A stretch of 64,000 nt of DNA from Candidatus Caenarcanales bacterium (GTDB lineage: Bacteria > Cyanobacteriota > Vampirovibrionia > LMEP-6097). The translations under genes and the position numbers were made by a program. Under the pieces are notes generated by a model. That model did no database searches. It was not told where the DNA came from and saw nothing but the letters and a program-made list of their open reading frames with translations. Where the stretch lies: assembly GCA_013216135.1 (NCBI GenBank), contig JABSOS010000014.1, positions 1 to 64,000 on the forward strand, written 5' to 3'. Below are positions 8,935 to 18,906 of the stretch, piece after piece; position 1 is the first letter of the stretch, and each line of letters opens with the position of its first letter.

Positions 8935-10506
8935 ATGCCAGATTCAAAGAAGAGAAAGGTTAACTGGAATAAAGAGTTTTTCTCTGGCTTTGTAGTTTTT
9001 TTAGTGGCACTTCCTTTGTCTCTCGGGATTTCACTTGCAACAGGGGCTAGTAGCACCGCAGGTTTAATTTCAGCGATTATAGGTGGTGTAATAGTCGGTT
9101 TCTTTTCAGGTTGCCCCCTTCAAGTAAGTGGACCTGCTGCTGGTTTAATTACGTTAGTAGCAGCAGCTATTAATGAACACGGTATCGAGAATCTGGGGAT
9201 GATAGTGTTTCTTGCTGGAGGAATTCAATTACTCTTCGGTTATTTTAAGATTGGGCAAATATTTAGAGCTGTAGCTCCAGCCATTATCCAAGGAATGTTA
9301 ACTGGAATCGGTATAGTTATTTTTGCAAGTCAGTTTCATTTGATGGTAGATGATAGCCCTCGCAATTCTACTATTCAGAACTTAATTTCTATCCCTGAGT
9401 CGATTATTAAAGGAATTATGCCTCCAGAAGGAGGGGAAACTTATCACCATCTAGCTGCCATCATAGGTTCAGTAACGATGTTAATCATTATCCTTTTTAA
9501 CTTTCTACCGAAAAAATTCAAGGTTATTCCATCAAGTTTAGTTGCTGTAGTTGTAGCTATGTTAATCGCAAATTTAAATCAAATGCCGATAAACTTTATC
9601 CAAGTTCCAAACAACATCTTTTCAGACATTCATATTATTACCCACGCACCGGATTTCAGTAAATTGCTTGATAGTTCTTTCTTGTTTGCGGCTACCATCA
9701 TGGCTTTTGTAGCCAGCGCCGAAACTCTATTAACAGCTACAGCTGTTGATCAAATGCACACGGGAAAACGTACTAGATATAATAAAGAAATTTTTGCGCA
9801 GGGAATTGGAAATATGATTGCAGGAATCCTTGGTGTTTTACCTATTTCAGGAGTAATCGTTAGAAGCGCAACAAATGTTCAAACTGGAGCTAAAACACGC
9901 TATTCAACAATATTCCACGGGATATTAATTCTGATATTCATCTTGATATTCCCATATGCACTTTCATATATCCCGAAAGCTTCTTTAGCAGCGATTCTTG
10001 TTTATACTGGTTATAAATTAATTAACTTTAGAGCGATGAAAACCCTTTTAAATTTTGGTTTCTCTGAATTAATTATCTATTTCATCACAGTCTTTGGGAT
10101 TATTACTCATGGCTTACTTGAAGGTATTCTCATCGGTTTAATAGTTTCTGTCGCGAAATTACTTTACTTAACGACTCACCTTGAAGTGAAAGTAAGAGAA
10201 AAAGAAGACCATATAAAAGTTGACCTTAAAGGAACTGCAAACTTTATTAACTTACCTTCACTTGCTGAAGAGTTCGAGGAAATTCCTCAAAAAGAAATTG
10301 TAAAAATCCACTTTGATAAGCTTAGCTACATTGATCACGCCTGTTTAGACTTTCTTATCAGTTGGGAAAGACAGTATGAAAAACTTGGTGGTAGAGTCTT
10401 TTTAGAATTACATACACTTTCAGATAGACTCTCGAAGTTTAAAGACCCTATAACTGAAGAGAAGAAAAAAATTAAAGAAGAAAACAAGACATCGGAACGT
10501 TCATAA
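8935..10506 (+). CDS. SulP-family anion transporter with C-terminal STAS domain (sulfate/bicarbonate permease)
   Basis: 'FFSGFVVFLVALPLSLGISLATG', 'GCPLQVSGPAAGLITLVAAA', 'LGVLPISGVIVRSATNVQTGAKTRYSTIFHG', STAS 'IVKIHFDKLSYIDHACLDFLISWE'. Confidence 0.93.
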   Translation: MPDSKKRKVNWNKEFFSGFVVFLVALPLSLGISLATGASSTAGLISAIIGGVIVGFFSGCPLQVSGPAAGLITLVAAAINEHGIENLGMIVFLAGGIQLLFGYFKIGQIFRAVAPAIIQGMLTGIGIVIFASQFHLMVDDSPRNSTIQNLISIPESIIKGIMPPEGGETYHHLAAIIGSVTMLIIILFNFLPKKFKVIPSSLVAVVVAMLIANLNQMPINFIQVPNNIFSDIHIITHAPDFSKLLDSSFLFAATIMAFVASAETLLTATAVDQMHTGKRTRYNKEIFAQGIGNMIAGILGVLPISGVIVRSATNVQTGAKTRYSTIFHGILILIFILIFPYALSYIPKASLAAILVYTGYKLINFRAMKTLLNFGFSELIIYFITVFGIITHGLLEGILIGLIVSVAKLLYLTTHLEVKVREKEDHIKVDLKGTANFINLPSLAEEFEEIPQKEIVKIHFDKLSYIDHACLDFLISWERQYEKLGGRVFLELHTLSDRLSKFKDPITEEKKKIKEENKTSERS

Positions 10507-11398
10507 CCTTCTCATGATATATCCCATGCCCCCAGAAACCATCTTCACCAAAGGCTTCACCATGATCTGCTGTTAATATCACCATCGTGTTCTTAGGCAT
10601 AGCATTGAGTAAAGGCTCTAACTGCTTGTCACAATATTCAGCAGCCTCAATCTGAGCTTGATGCAATTTAGCGCCTCGTTCTCTGAGCTCATCAACATCT
10701 TCTACTGGAGGGAAACTCATTTCACCACGAGCCTTGATGCCATACTCTTCTCGATCCTCGCCATAGTGCATATACGGTGAATGAGTTTCAATCAAATTCA
10801 TAAAAGCAAAAAATGGTCTATTATTTAAGTTTTTGTTTAATTTATCAGTGATGTAGCCCGTCTGTTCAGGAAAAGATTGAACACGTTTAAAACTAAAATC
10901 TTGAAAGTTTTTAACTAAAACCTCTTTACTAAACCAAGAAGCAGCTCCTGAACCTACTGTATAGTAACCAAGCTGATTAAAACCATGGATAATATCCTGG
11001 TCACTTGCTGACAAGACTAAAGTTTTATCATCTATCGCTTCAGCTCGAGCTTCGCCTGATTTCCTCATAGTTACAAGCTGTTTATTAAAACGATTCAAGT
11101 ATGGTAGTGGTTCATAAACAATGGGTAAAATCCCTGCAAAAAAAGAAATATGAGAAGGTAGCGTGTATGTAGCTGGAGCCCAAGCGCTATGAATCTTAGC
11201 GTAAGAGTCTAAGACTGGAGTCTTTGCACTCACCAAAGTATCATAACGACAGGAATCATAAACGATCCAAAGATAATTCATCCTCTCAGACTTAGATTCA
11301 ATCTTCTTTAAATTAGAAATAGATTTAGACTTAAAAGAGAAATTATCGATCCCAAATCTAATTTTCTTTTTTATTTTCTTTAGAAGCTTTTGCAGCAT
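10472..11398 (-). CDS. sulfatase / alkaline phosphatase-superfamily protein
   Basis: 'NYLWIVYDSCRYDTL', 'SAWAPATYTLPSHISFFAGILP', 'NTMVILTADHGEAFGEDGFWGHGIYHEKVMNVPM'. Convergent 35-bp overlap with the SulP gene. Confidence 0.8.
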   Translation of the reverse strand: MLQKLLKKIKKKIRFGIDNFSFKSKSISNLKKIESKSERMNYLWIVYDSCRYDTLVSAKTPVLDSYAKIHSAWAPATYTLPSHISFFAGILPIVYEPLPYLNRFNKQLVTMRKSGEARAEAIDDKTLVLSASDQDIIHGFNQLGYYTVGSGAASWFSKEVLVKNFQDFSFKRVQSFPEQTGYITDKLNKNLNNRPFFAFMNLIETHSPYMHYGEDREEYGIKARGEMSFPPVEDVDELRERGAKLHQAQIEAAEYCDKQLEPLLNAMPKNTMVILTADHGEAFGEDGFWGHGIYHEKVMNVPMSCFLL

Positions 11399-11425
11399 TG
11401 CAATAAGGATAGCAAAATATATGCT

Positions 11426-12577
11426 CTAAACAAAAGCAGGAGCAAAATCAACTTTCTCTGAAGCAGCGGTATCAAATGGATTTAAAGCTCTAAATAAATT
11501 AGCAGATGCTTGTCTTAAGTATTTAAGTGGCTGTTCATAGATTTTAACCATATTTGGCTTATGCTCAGCTGCCTGCGATCTAATCGCAAGAGTTCTACTA
11601 GCACTACTGATCATATACTGAACGGCAAGCATAATCTTACTTACTTGCTTAGGTACCTTACCATCAGTAAATCTAACGACATTATCCATTGCATTTTCAA
11701 GCGTGAATCCAAATCCAGAGTGGTTTCTATCAGGGTTATTACTTAAGAATTTATCTCCATCAGAAAGGTATGTCTGGAAGAATCTACCGATAAGAGCCAT
11801 AGGAGTATTTTTAGTAATTTCACCGAGAAAAGACATTGCTCCAGTAGCCGAACTTGCAATCCCTAAGATACCTGAATTCCTAAGCCATTCCATAGCTTCC
11901 TCATCATTTGGATTTTTGAAAATACGCTTGATTTTATCAGTGTTTTGAAACAGTTCACGGCACGAAGTATCAACTAAATCTACAGCTTTATGGATTCCAT
12001 CAGCTAGATTTTCATAACTGGCATTTTTCATATTGAAAACCTCTTCCAAGGTTTCTGCCATATTAGTTAAAAGCACAACTATGCTTCTTCCAAGATAAAT
12101 ATCTTTTACTGGTCTAACCAGAGAATTAAGAATATCTGCTCCACCAGCAACTATTCTTAATAAATCATTTCTCTTGGCTGATTTAATAATCTTTTCTAAA
12201 GCACGGCTTATCAAATCAACTCTAGGCGCCTCATTTAATATCTTTGCTGCTAGTGGGAACTTCTCAAGAAAAGGAGTCGCCATATATGCAGTGAGAACCG
12301 AAGAATTTATCCGCGGGAAGATTATATTTTCTTCTTTCTTTGCAACCTTATCTAAAAAAGTATAGAAAGAATCAGGTAGAGGTAATTCTCTTTTTTTAGA
12401 GAGCTTAACCACTGAATCCAGTAAATTTTCACGCGGCAGCCCATCAATATCCATCTTTGACGACTCAGGAACCAAACTGTCAAATAACTCAAGTTCATTT
12501 GCAGCTAGTAACAATTCCTCGTTTAGGTCTGGATATTGGAAGGTATTTAATGCTTGGCTAGTTTTAGTCGTTTCCAT
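11426..12577 (-). CDS. hypothetical protein
   Basis: 383 aa intact ORF, no recognised domain; TTGTAATACAA palindrome just upstream. Confidence 0.6.
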   Translation of the reverse strand: METTKTSQALNTFQYPDLNEELLLAANELELFDSLVPESSKMDIDGLPRENLLDSVVKLSKKRELPLPDSFYTFLDKVAKKEENIIFPRINSSVLTAYMATPFLEKFPLAAKILNEAPRVDLISRALEKIIKSAKRNDLLRIVAGGADILNSLVRPVKDIYLGRSIVVLLTNMAETLEEVFNMKNASYENLADGIHKAVDLVDTSCRELFQNTDKIKRIFKNPNDEEAMEWLRNSGILGIASSATGAMSFLGEITKNTPMALIGRFFQTYLSDGDKFLSNNPDRNHSGFGFTLENAMDNVVRFTDGKVPKQVSKIMLAVQYMISSASRTLAIRSQAAEHKPNMVKIYEQPLKYLRQASANLFRALNPFDTAASEKVDFAPAFV

Positions 12578-12663
12578 TTATCAGCACAAACATGTATAGA
12601 TAATTGTAATACAAATTAACCAATATTTGAACTAATTCGTAAATCTACTGTAGAATTATATAT

Positions 12664-13335
12664 ATGAAGAAAATTTCAAGTGTGTTTTTAGTAGCTTTGA
12701 CTTTAACAGGTTTTAGTCCTGCATTTGCTGGTGGTTATGCGACTCTAGAACCAGTTAATAGCTCTGCAGAAACGATTAAAGAGCTTGAAGCTGAGCTTGA
12801 TAACTTAAGTAGTAAGCTTAAAGCAGCTAACTCAAAATCACTTAGTTTAGAATCTAAATACGAAAAGAAAATTGCTTACCTCCAAGGTTTAATTGACACT
12901 TTAAAAGCAGAAAAAGGTAATTTAAGTGGTGATGTTTCAACTCTAACCAATGAACTTAATAACTTAAAAGCTTTAAGAGATCAAGAATTAGCTGATAATA
13001 ACTTTTTATTAGATAACTTTATCAGTCCATTCATTACTGCACCTTTGGGTACTGTTCTAGGGGCAGTTAGAGGTGGGGTTTCTAAGTCACTTGACCACTC
13101 AGAAGACTTTACTGATGCTATCGGTTCTGGATTCTTTGCAAACTTAATCGGAAGACCAACTGGCTTTGTAACTGGTTTAGTTACTGGAGTAACTTCTGGA
13201 GCTGCTAAAGGTTTAGTTGACGGTGTTGTTGTAGGTGTTAAAGACCCATTCTCGAAAGAAAGTATCAGCATGGCTGGTGATTACACTGACTTTAACTCTT
13301 ATAAAGTCTTTGGTTCTGACTCTGAGTCAATCTAG
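12664..13335 (+). CDS. secreted/envelope coiled-coil protein with glycine-rich hydrophobic repeats
   Basis: Signal peptide 'MKKISSVFLVALTLTGFSPAFAGG', heptad coiled coil, then 'GRPTGFVTGLVTGVTSGAAKGLVDGVVVG'. Confidence 0.65.
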   Translation: MKKISSVFLVALTLTGFSPAFAGGYATLEPVNSSAETIKELEAELDNLSSKLKAANSKSLSLESKYEKKIAYLQGLIDTLKAEKGNLSGDVSTLTNELNNLKALRDQELADNNFLLDNFISPFITAPLGTVLGAVRGGVSKSLDHSEDFTDAIGSGFFANLIGRPTGFVTGLVTGVTSGAAKGLVDGVVVGVKDPFSKESISMAGDYTDFNSYKVFGSDSESI

Positions 13336-13499
13336 TCATACAAAATCTTAAAATTGTATTACAAAAATAGGCACCCCCAAAAACCTTAAGATAATACCCA
13401 TGGTTGCAGGTACAATTTTAAGACTTTTATATCCTGAAAAAACAAAGAATTTATCAGCTTCTAGTCTTGCTGATAAATCTAGTGCAGACCTATCTTCAG

Positions 13500-13508
13500 C
13501 CCCCCCCC
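13500..13508. repeat. poly-C tract (C9) at a reading-frame break
   Basis: 'cttcag CCCCCCCCC tagaaag'. The ATG-13400 frame ends just after the tract; the downstream frame is open through it. Confidence 0.9.
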
Positions 13509-13593
13509 TAGAAAGAATTTAGTCTCTAAATTAAATGACTTCAGCATAGAGACTAAGAGAAATAATATTCCTCTAAATAAGTATGAAAATGGT

Positions 13594-14685
13594 TTGATCG
13601 CGATCAAACCAGAAGATAGAGGAATAGGATACAGTATTAGGGGTAATATTCTAATACCAGATCCAGAAAAAAGAAAAGATGATCCTTACGAAGCAGAGTC
13701 TTCCTACAAAGATTATATTAATTTAAGTACGATGGAAGAAGTCAGGGTGAAGGCAAAGAACCTAATGCCATTAAAGGAACTAGTTGAGACTAATCAGGCA
13801 GAATTTGGCATCAATTTTCAAGGGTCAGCTGGTGAGCTTAAAGAAATTACACAAAATCAAGAATTAATAGATGCAATGCTTGATAAGCTATACAAAAAAA
13901 ATGTACCTGAATCTGTAATAGCTGGAGAATTATCATCAATAGTAAGTTCAGAAGAAAGTTTAATTAAAAGAGGAGCTATATTTAACTCCTCGCAAGATTT
14001 TTTTGAAACAATGCAAATAATTGACCCTGAGCGTAATCATTTTAATACGAAAGCTATAAAAATAGATCCTAATTCAGGAGCAATAATCGACTCAATAGTA
14101 TCTCATGGCTTGAATAATGGTGAATACTCCGATACCACTTTTAGTGTTAAAAATATTAATGGCAAAATTATATTAAAAATTGACGGTACTGATTTAGCTA
14201 AGCAAAATCGACTAAGTAAAATTAGAAAACATAAACCTTTAATTAATAGTCCTGAAGTGAAATCGATTACAAGTTTTAAAATAGAACCAGGAGACAAAGG
14301 ATGGGTAAGCATTGATCTACAAAAATTACTAGAAGGTAAATTGTCTGATTCAGATATAGTTCATCTTGCTAAAGTCGTTTCAGGAGAAGAACTGAGGAAA
14401 CCAGTAACTATTATTGAGAATGAAACCCCAGTAAACCTCATAATTTCGTTAAAACAGGATTATGATGTTTCAGAAAATAGAGAAATATACAGGGATGGGA
14501 CTAAGTTATACTTTAAACCAAATGAAAATTTGAAGCACCCATATTATGATGATACTCCTGTTAATGCTCCTCCAGTAATGGAAATAACTCTTAGCTCACC
14601 TAAAGAAGAAAATACAGTCTATCCATATATGGAAAACAGCATAAAAGAAGTTCAAAAAGACATAATCAAAGCCATTAGTTCATAA
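13594..14685 (+). CDS. hypothetical protein; probably the 3' part of a gene starting at ATG 13400 and broken by the C9 tract
   Basis: The track begins at an internal TTG. The same frame is open back through 13501, and the 13400 ATG ORF joins it if the tract is 7 or 10 C. Confidence 0.65.
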   Translation: MIAIKPEDRGIGYSIRGNILIPDPEKRKDDPYEAESSYKDYINLSTMEEVRVKAKNLMPLKELVETNQAEFGINFQGSAGELKEITQNQELIDAMLDKLYKKNVPESVIAGELSSIVSSEESLIKRGAIFNSSQDFFETMQIIDPERNHFNTKAIKIDPNSGAIIDSIVSHGLNNGEYSDTTFSVKNINGKIILKIDGTDLAKQNRLSKIRKHKPLINSPEVKSITSFKIEPGDKGWVSIDLQKLLEGKLSDSDIVHLAKVVSGEELRKPVTIIENETPVNLIISLKQDYDVSENREIYRDGTKLYFKPNENLKHPYYDDTPVNAPPVMEITLSSPKEENTVYPYMENSIKEVQKDIIKAISS

Positions 14686-14703
14686 TCTGGGTATAATAAG
14701 ACT

Positions 14704-16467
14704 ATGGATCAAACTATGAACAGTAATGACGCTGCTTATCAGGAGTTTGATGTTGAGGTATTAAAAAATCTTAACCTTGATCCTGAGTATATTAAGAAGC
14801 TTGAAATCATTGAAATTGGTGCCTTAAATGGTGAAATGATCGATAAGACAGAGCATTTTGACGCCTTTTTCCCTAGTATTAAAGAGTTTCTCTATAAAGC
14901 TATTGAATACTCAAAAAAACCTAACAAGACCTTAGACATGGATTTTCTTAACTATGGAATCCAAGTCCAAGAAGAGTTAGGGATAGAGAAAGAAGCGATG
15001 GCAGCTATTCTGCCTTTCTATAACTCTCTTGATAGTAGAACTGGAAGAGATTGGCGTAATGTATTTCCTATAACCCTTTTACCTGCTGTTTTAGGGGCTA
15101 TGGGAGCTTGCTTAATCAACCCCAATTTAGTTACCAGTAAATATGGTAAAAGAGCAAATGAACTTGAAGTTAGAGTCGTTAAATCCCTCGCGAAGATACT
15201 TGGTTATACTGACCTGGAGAAAGTTTCAGGCTTAGCCATCGAAGGTGGAACTAAGGGAAACATGTATGGTTATTTGCTTGGTTTAAATAAAGCTTTCCCA
15301 GATATCCGTGAAAATGGCTTAATGGGTGTAAAACAAGAGTTTAAGTTTATAAACTCACAAAGTGGTCACTTCTCAAACTTCACGACACTTGCAGCGATAG
15401 GCGTCGGGCGCAAAAACGCTTTTAGAATTCCATGTGATGAACATAATGTTATCAACATTAAAATCTTCAAAGAAACCTTAGAAGACTGTGTGAAAAAGAA
15501 TATCATCGTCCCTACTGTTCTAATTACCATAGGTACAACTGACGCTTGTTCCCTAGATAATATTAAAGAAGTTCATGGAGTTATCGAAGAATTTGCTGAA
15601 AAATACCCAGATATGCATCGCCCACATTTGCATGTAGATGCAGCCATAGGCTGGGCTTTTAGCTTCTATAATAACTATGACTTGGAAAAGAACAAATTAC
15701 ATTTCCGTGAATCAATGATAGAAAAGTTAGCTCACGTTCAAAGTGTCTGTCAAAGCTTTCATTTAGCCGATTCTATTACTCTAGATGTCCATAAAACAGG
15801 CTTTGCTCCTTACAGTTCAAGCTTCGTTATCATTAAAAACAAAGACGACTTTAAAACACTTACATGGGATTCTGGAGATTTTAAATACTTCAACCCAGCT
15901 GAATTCATGATTTCACCAGTGTCTTATAGCTTAGAATGTACAAGAAGCTCCTCTGGTGTCTTTGCTACTTCTATGGCTTTAAAAAGTTTGGGAATAGAAG
16001 GCTACCAAACCCTTTTAGGTGCTGGCTTACAGTACACTGAAATCTTAAAAGAAAAGTTTGCAGAGCTAAAGAATGTAGCGGTAGTGAATCCAAATTTAGG
16101 TTTCACATGCTTATTTAGACCTTACCCCAGTTTTGTGAATAACGCTGAAACCCTTATAGAGAAGGAGAAATTCTCTGAAGATTTCCAGTTAGGTTCAAAA
16201 GAAATTACTGAGTATGTAAAAGGCTTGTTTAAATACTGGAAAAACCATAAAAGCCCCAATATCCCGAATGTTGACTATATTGCTTCAGCAGCCTGGGGAC
16301 AGTATGGAGATGGTGATTATGAAATCCCAAGCTGGAAAGCGTATATCCTTAATCCAAGGGCAGGTAAATACATAGACGCTTTCATAAAAGAATTCCTGGA
16401 TATCCGCAATGAGTACGAACACCACTTACCTAAAGAATATTTAGAGAAATTAAAAAGTATTTTTTGA
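14704..16467 (+). CDS. group II PLP-dependent decarboxylase (glutamate/tyrosine decarboxylase-like)
   Basis: 'VDAAIGWAFSF', PLP-lysine motif 'ADSITLDVHKTGFAPYSSSFVII', 'EGGTKGNMYGYLLGLNKA'. Substrate not determinable. Confidence 0.87.
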   Translation: MDQTMNSNDAAYQEFDVEVLKNLNLDPEYIKKLEIIEIGALNGEMIDKTEHFDAFFPSIKEFLYKAIEYSKKPNKTLDMDFLNYGIQVQEELGIEKEAMAAILPFYNSLDSRTGRDWRNVFPITLLPAVLGAMGACLINPNLVTSKYGKRANELEVRVVKSLAKILGYTDLEKVSGLAIEGGTKGNMYGYLLGLNKAFPDIRENGLMGVKQEFKFINSQSGHFSNFTTLAAIGVGRKNAFRIPCDEHNVINIKIFKETLEDCVKKNIIVPTVLITIGTTDACSLDNIKEVHGVIEEFAEKYPDMHRPHLHVDAAIGWAFSFYNNYDLEKNKLHFRESMIEKLAHVQSVCQSFHLADSITLDVHKTGFAPYSSSFVIIKNKDDFKTLTWDSGDFKYFNPAEFMISPVSYSLECTRSSSGVFATSMALKSLGIEGYQTLLGAGLQYTEILKEKFAELKNVAVVNPNLGFTCLFRPYPSFVNNAETLIEKEKFSEDFQLGSKEITEYVKGLFKYWKNHKSPNIPNVDYIASAAWGQYGDGDYEIPSWKAYILNPRAGKYIDAFIKEFLDIRNEYEHHLPKEYLEKLKSIF

Positions 16468-16512
16468 AGCTTTTTATGAGCAATCCTAGTCTCTCAGTGT
16501 AAAATATAAATA

Positions 16513-17040
16513 ATGATTGAAAAAGCTCTTGAGTCAAAAGTACTTTATAAAGGTCGTTTTTTAGATTTTGTTGAAGACCAAGTCGAAATTGAAAACTCAG
16601 GTGGCATAGTAGCACCTAGGCAGTATTTCACACACCCAGGAGGAGTCTGTGTAGTTCCAGTATTAGATGATGATTACTTAGTAATGATTCGCCAATTCAG
16701 AACACCAGTAGGTGAGATTATTTATGAATTTCCAGCTGGGAAAAAAGATGCAGGAGAAGAACCAATGGAAACTGCTGTAAGAGAACTTAAAGAAGAAACT
16801 GGATTTACTGCTGAGACGTGGCTTGATAAAGGATTTATATATCCTAGTCCAGGTTACTGTACAGAACAGCTTCATTTATTTATCGCTAAAGATCTTGCTT
16901 GTGGTGAAGATAACCCAGATGAAGGTGAAATCTTAGAAACATCGATTATTAAAATTCAAGAAGCTATGGATATGGTTAATAATGGACAAATCAGAGATGC
17001 TAAGACTATTTGTGGTTTGTTTTATTTGATGAGTAAATAA
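16513..17040 (+). CDS. NUDIX hydrolase (ADP-ribose pyrophosphatase-like)
   Basis: Nudix box 'GKKDAGEEPMETAVRELKEETGFTA' preceded by 'VVPVLDDDYLVMIRQFRTPVGEIIYEFPAG'. Confidence 0.92.
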   Translation: MIEKALESKVLYKGRFLDFVEDQVEIENSGGIVAPRQYFTHPGGVCVVPVLDDDYLVMIRQFRTPVGEIIYEFPAGKKDAGEEPMETAVRELKEETGFTAETWLDKGFIYPSPGYCTEQLHLFIAKDLACGEDNPDEGEILETSIIKIQEAMDMVNNGQIRDAKTICGLFYLMSK

Positions 17041-17055
17041 AACACATTAGCTTAA

Positions 17056-17904
17056 TTAAACATTTGCTTTAGTACGGTTAAAATTAACAATCTTGTTTGA
17101 TCCATTATCTCTAGTAAGTAATCTATCAAGCGAACTACCTAAGAATTTATTAACTGATCTCAGCTCTTTTCTAACAAGCCCAGCCCTTTCTGCATTTAAT
17201 ATAGCCATAACTAGAGGTACATCTTTATTAGATATTTTCATTTCATCAATAGCTTTCAAAGTGGCTTTATAGGAATCGATGGCTTTATTTTCTGCCATTT
17301 CAAGCATATTTTCCGAAGATTTTTTTGGATCTAAAACAGACTTAACGTCCCCATCTGAAATATCAATTTTAATTAATTCATTAAAATTATTCTCACCAAG
17401 TAAAGAAAGCACTGTCTGTTTATCGGCTGCATAATCACTGGATTGAGAATAAAGATCTAACTCTTGCATCTGCTGTAGGGTTTGATTCGCTGTAATCTCA
17501 GGAGCTTTGTTTAAAGCTAAATACTCTTGACCAACATAAAATAAAGTAATAAGTTCATCTTGATTATACTTATCTTCAAGAGCTTTAGTTAAATTCTGAA
17601 AAGCTTCAAAGGATTTTTTCTCAGTATTAAGAATACTAGATGAGCTTGGCTTAGAATCCATTTTATCAAGTGGTGCAACTTCCTTAAGTACAGTTTGTAT
17701 ATCTGCAGGTGTTTTTGTAAGCTCTCTTAATTTATTTTCTAGACTTATTCTATTATCAGTACTTTGAGACATCTGCTTAACAGCGCTTGCACTAACATTA
17801 TTTAGGTTAAGATCGCCCTTCAGAGCATCTTTAACTGTCCGATTAAAAAAGCTTGGCAGTTTTAATCCATATACCTGCTTAGATTCAACATTTGCAAGTT
17901 CCAT
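17056..17904 (-). CDS. hypothetical protein
   Basis: 282 aa ORF, helical, no recognised domain. Confidence 0.55.
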   Translation of the reverse strand: MELANVESKQVYGLKLPSFFNRTVKDALKGDLNLNNVSASAVKQMSQSTDNRISLENKLRELTKTPADIQTVLKEVAPLDKMDSKPSSSSILNTEKKSFEAFQNLTKALEDKYNQDELITLFYVGQEYLALNKAPEITANQTLQQMQELDLYSQSSDYAADKQTVLSLLGENNFNELIKIDISDGDVKSVLDPKKSSENMLEMAENKAIDSYKATLKAIDEMKISNKDVPLVMAILNAERAGLVRKELRSVNKFLGSSLDRLLTRDNGSNKIVNFNRTKANV

Positions 17905-17910
17905 ATATAT

Positions 17911-18906
17911 TTACAGTATAACATCCTCGATATTTTTGAATAAATCAAACTCATTATGAAGCTCCAGCTCCAGCTCCGCGACGATAAAATACTCTTTATA
18001 AGCTTCAGATATTTTGACATAATCCTTAGCAGTGCAAATCAAATTAAATTCATTTTGCTTTTTAATAAAATGATCAATGTCGCTTTGCGAAAAGCTGTAA
18101 TGATCTGGCAAAGACACTATCTCAAAATCTTCTTCAGACTTTAATTTATAGTTCAATGATTCTAAGCGCTTTTTAAGCATATGAAAGAAACTATCATTAT
18201 CAGCCAAGCCTGAGATTGCAAGAATTTTTTTATCAGGATCAATAAATTTATCAAAATCAAGCTTAAAGCGAATTGATACATTGTCTTTATTCTCAGGCTT
18301 TGAAAGCCATTCTTCATCAACTTTAGAATATATAACTTGATTAACTTTTTCTAGTGCCTCAGGCGATTCACGATAAAAACCTGTCTCATTTACATTTACT
18401 AAAGCAATTTCAAAATCTTTATACAAATCTAAATGCTGCATACCATCATCTAATATAAAAAGATCAATCTTTGGATTGTTTTTCAAAGCCTTTTGAGCAG
18501 CGTCATAACGTTTAGAGCCTATAGCCATACTAAAGTTCTTTTCATTTACAAAATTCTCTAAAATCAAAATCGGTTCATCACCAATAAAATATTTAGGCTT
18601 ATCTTTCAAATATTTTTTTGCCTCTTCACCTTTAATATAAAGAGGTATTTTTCTCTTTGGTATTTTTGATTTATAAGCTCGAGTAAGTATACAAACATTT
18701 TTTTGATACTTCTCAATCAAAGTCTTAGCAAGGTATATAGTAAAAGGAGTTTTCCCTGTTCCACCAAAACTTATGTTGCCTACAGAAATTACAGGGACAA
18801 CAAGTCTTTTCTGTTTAAAGATCTCTCTGCTAAATAATTCCTTTCTAAAAGCATGAATTAACTGATAAGGGTATGAGACTATTTCTTTTAGACTATCTCT
18901 AGACAT
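17911..18906 (-). CDS. lpxK: tetraacyldisaccharide 4'-kinase
   Basis: 'VPVISVGNISFGGTGKTPFTIYLA', 'IDLFILDDGMQHLDLYKDFEIALVN'. Confidence 0.92.
   Translation of the reverse strand: MSRDSLKEIVSYPYQLIHAFRKELFSREIFKQKRLVVPVISVGNISFGGTGKTPFTIYLAKTLIEKYQKNVCILTRAYKSKIPKRKIPLYIKGEEAKKYLKDKPKYFIGDEPILILENFVNEKNFSMAIGSKRYDAAQKALKNNPKIDLFILDDGMQHLDLYKDFEIALVNVNETGFYRESPEALEKVNQVIYSKVDEEWLSKPENKDNVSIRFKLDFDKFIDPDKKILAISGLADNDSFFHMLKKRLESLNYKLKSEEDFEIVSLPDHYSFSQSDIDHFIKKQNEFNLICTAKDYVKISEAYKEYFIVAELELELHNEFDLFKNIEDVIL

Noticed and set aside
12981-13271. 96-aa minus-strand ORF in the secreted glycine-rich protein gene
   Set aside because: Antisense of a signal-peptide-bearing CDS; Pro/Thr-rich repeats mirror the Gly/Val repeats.
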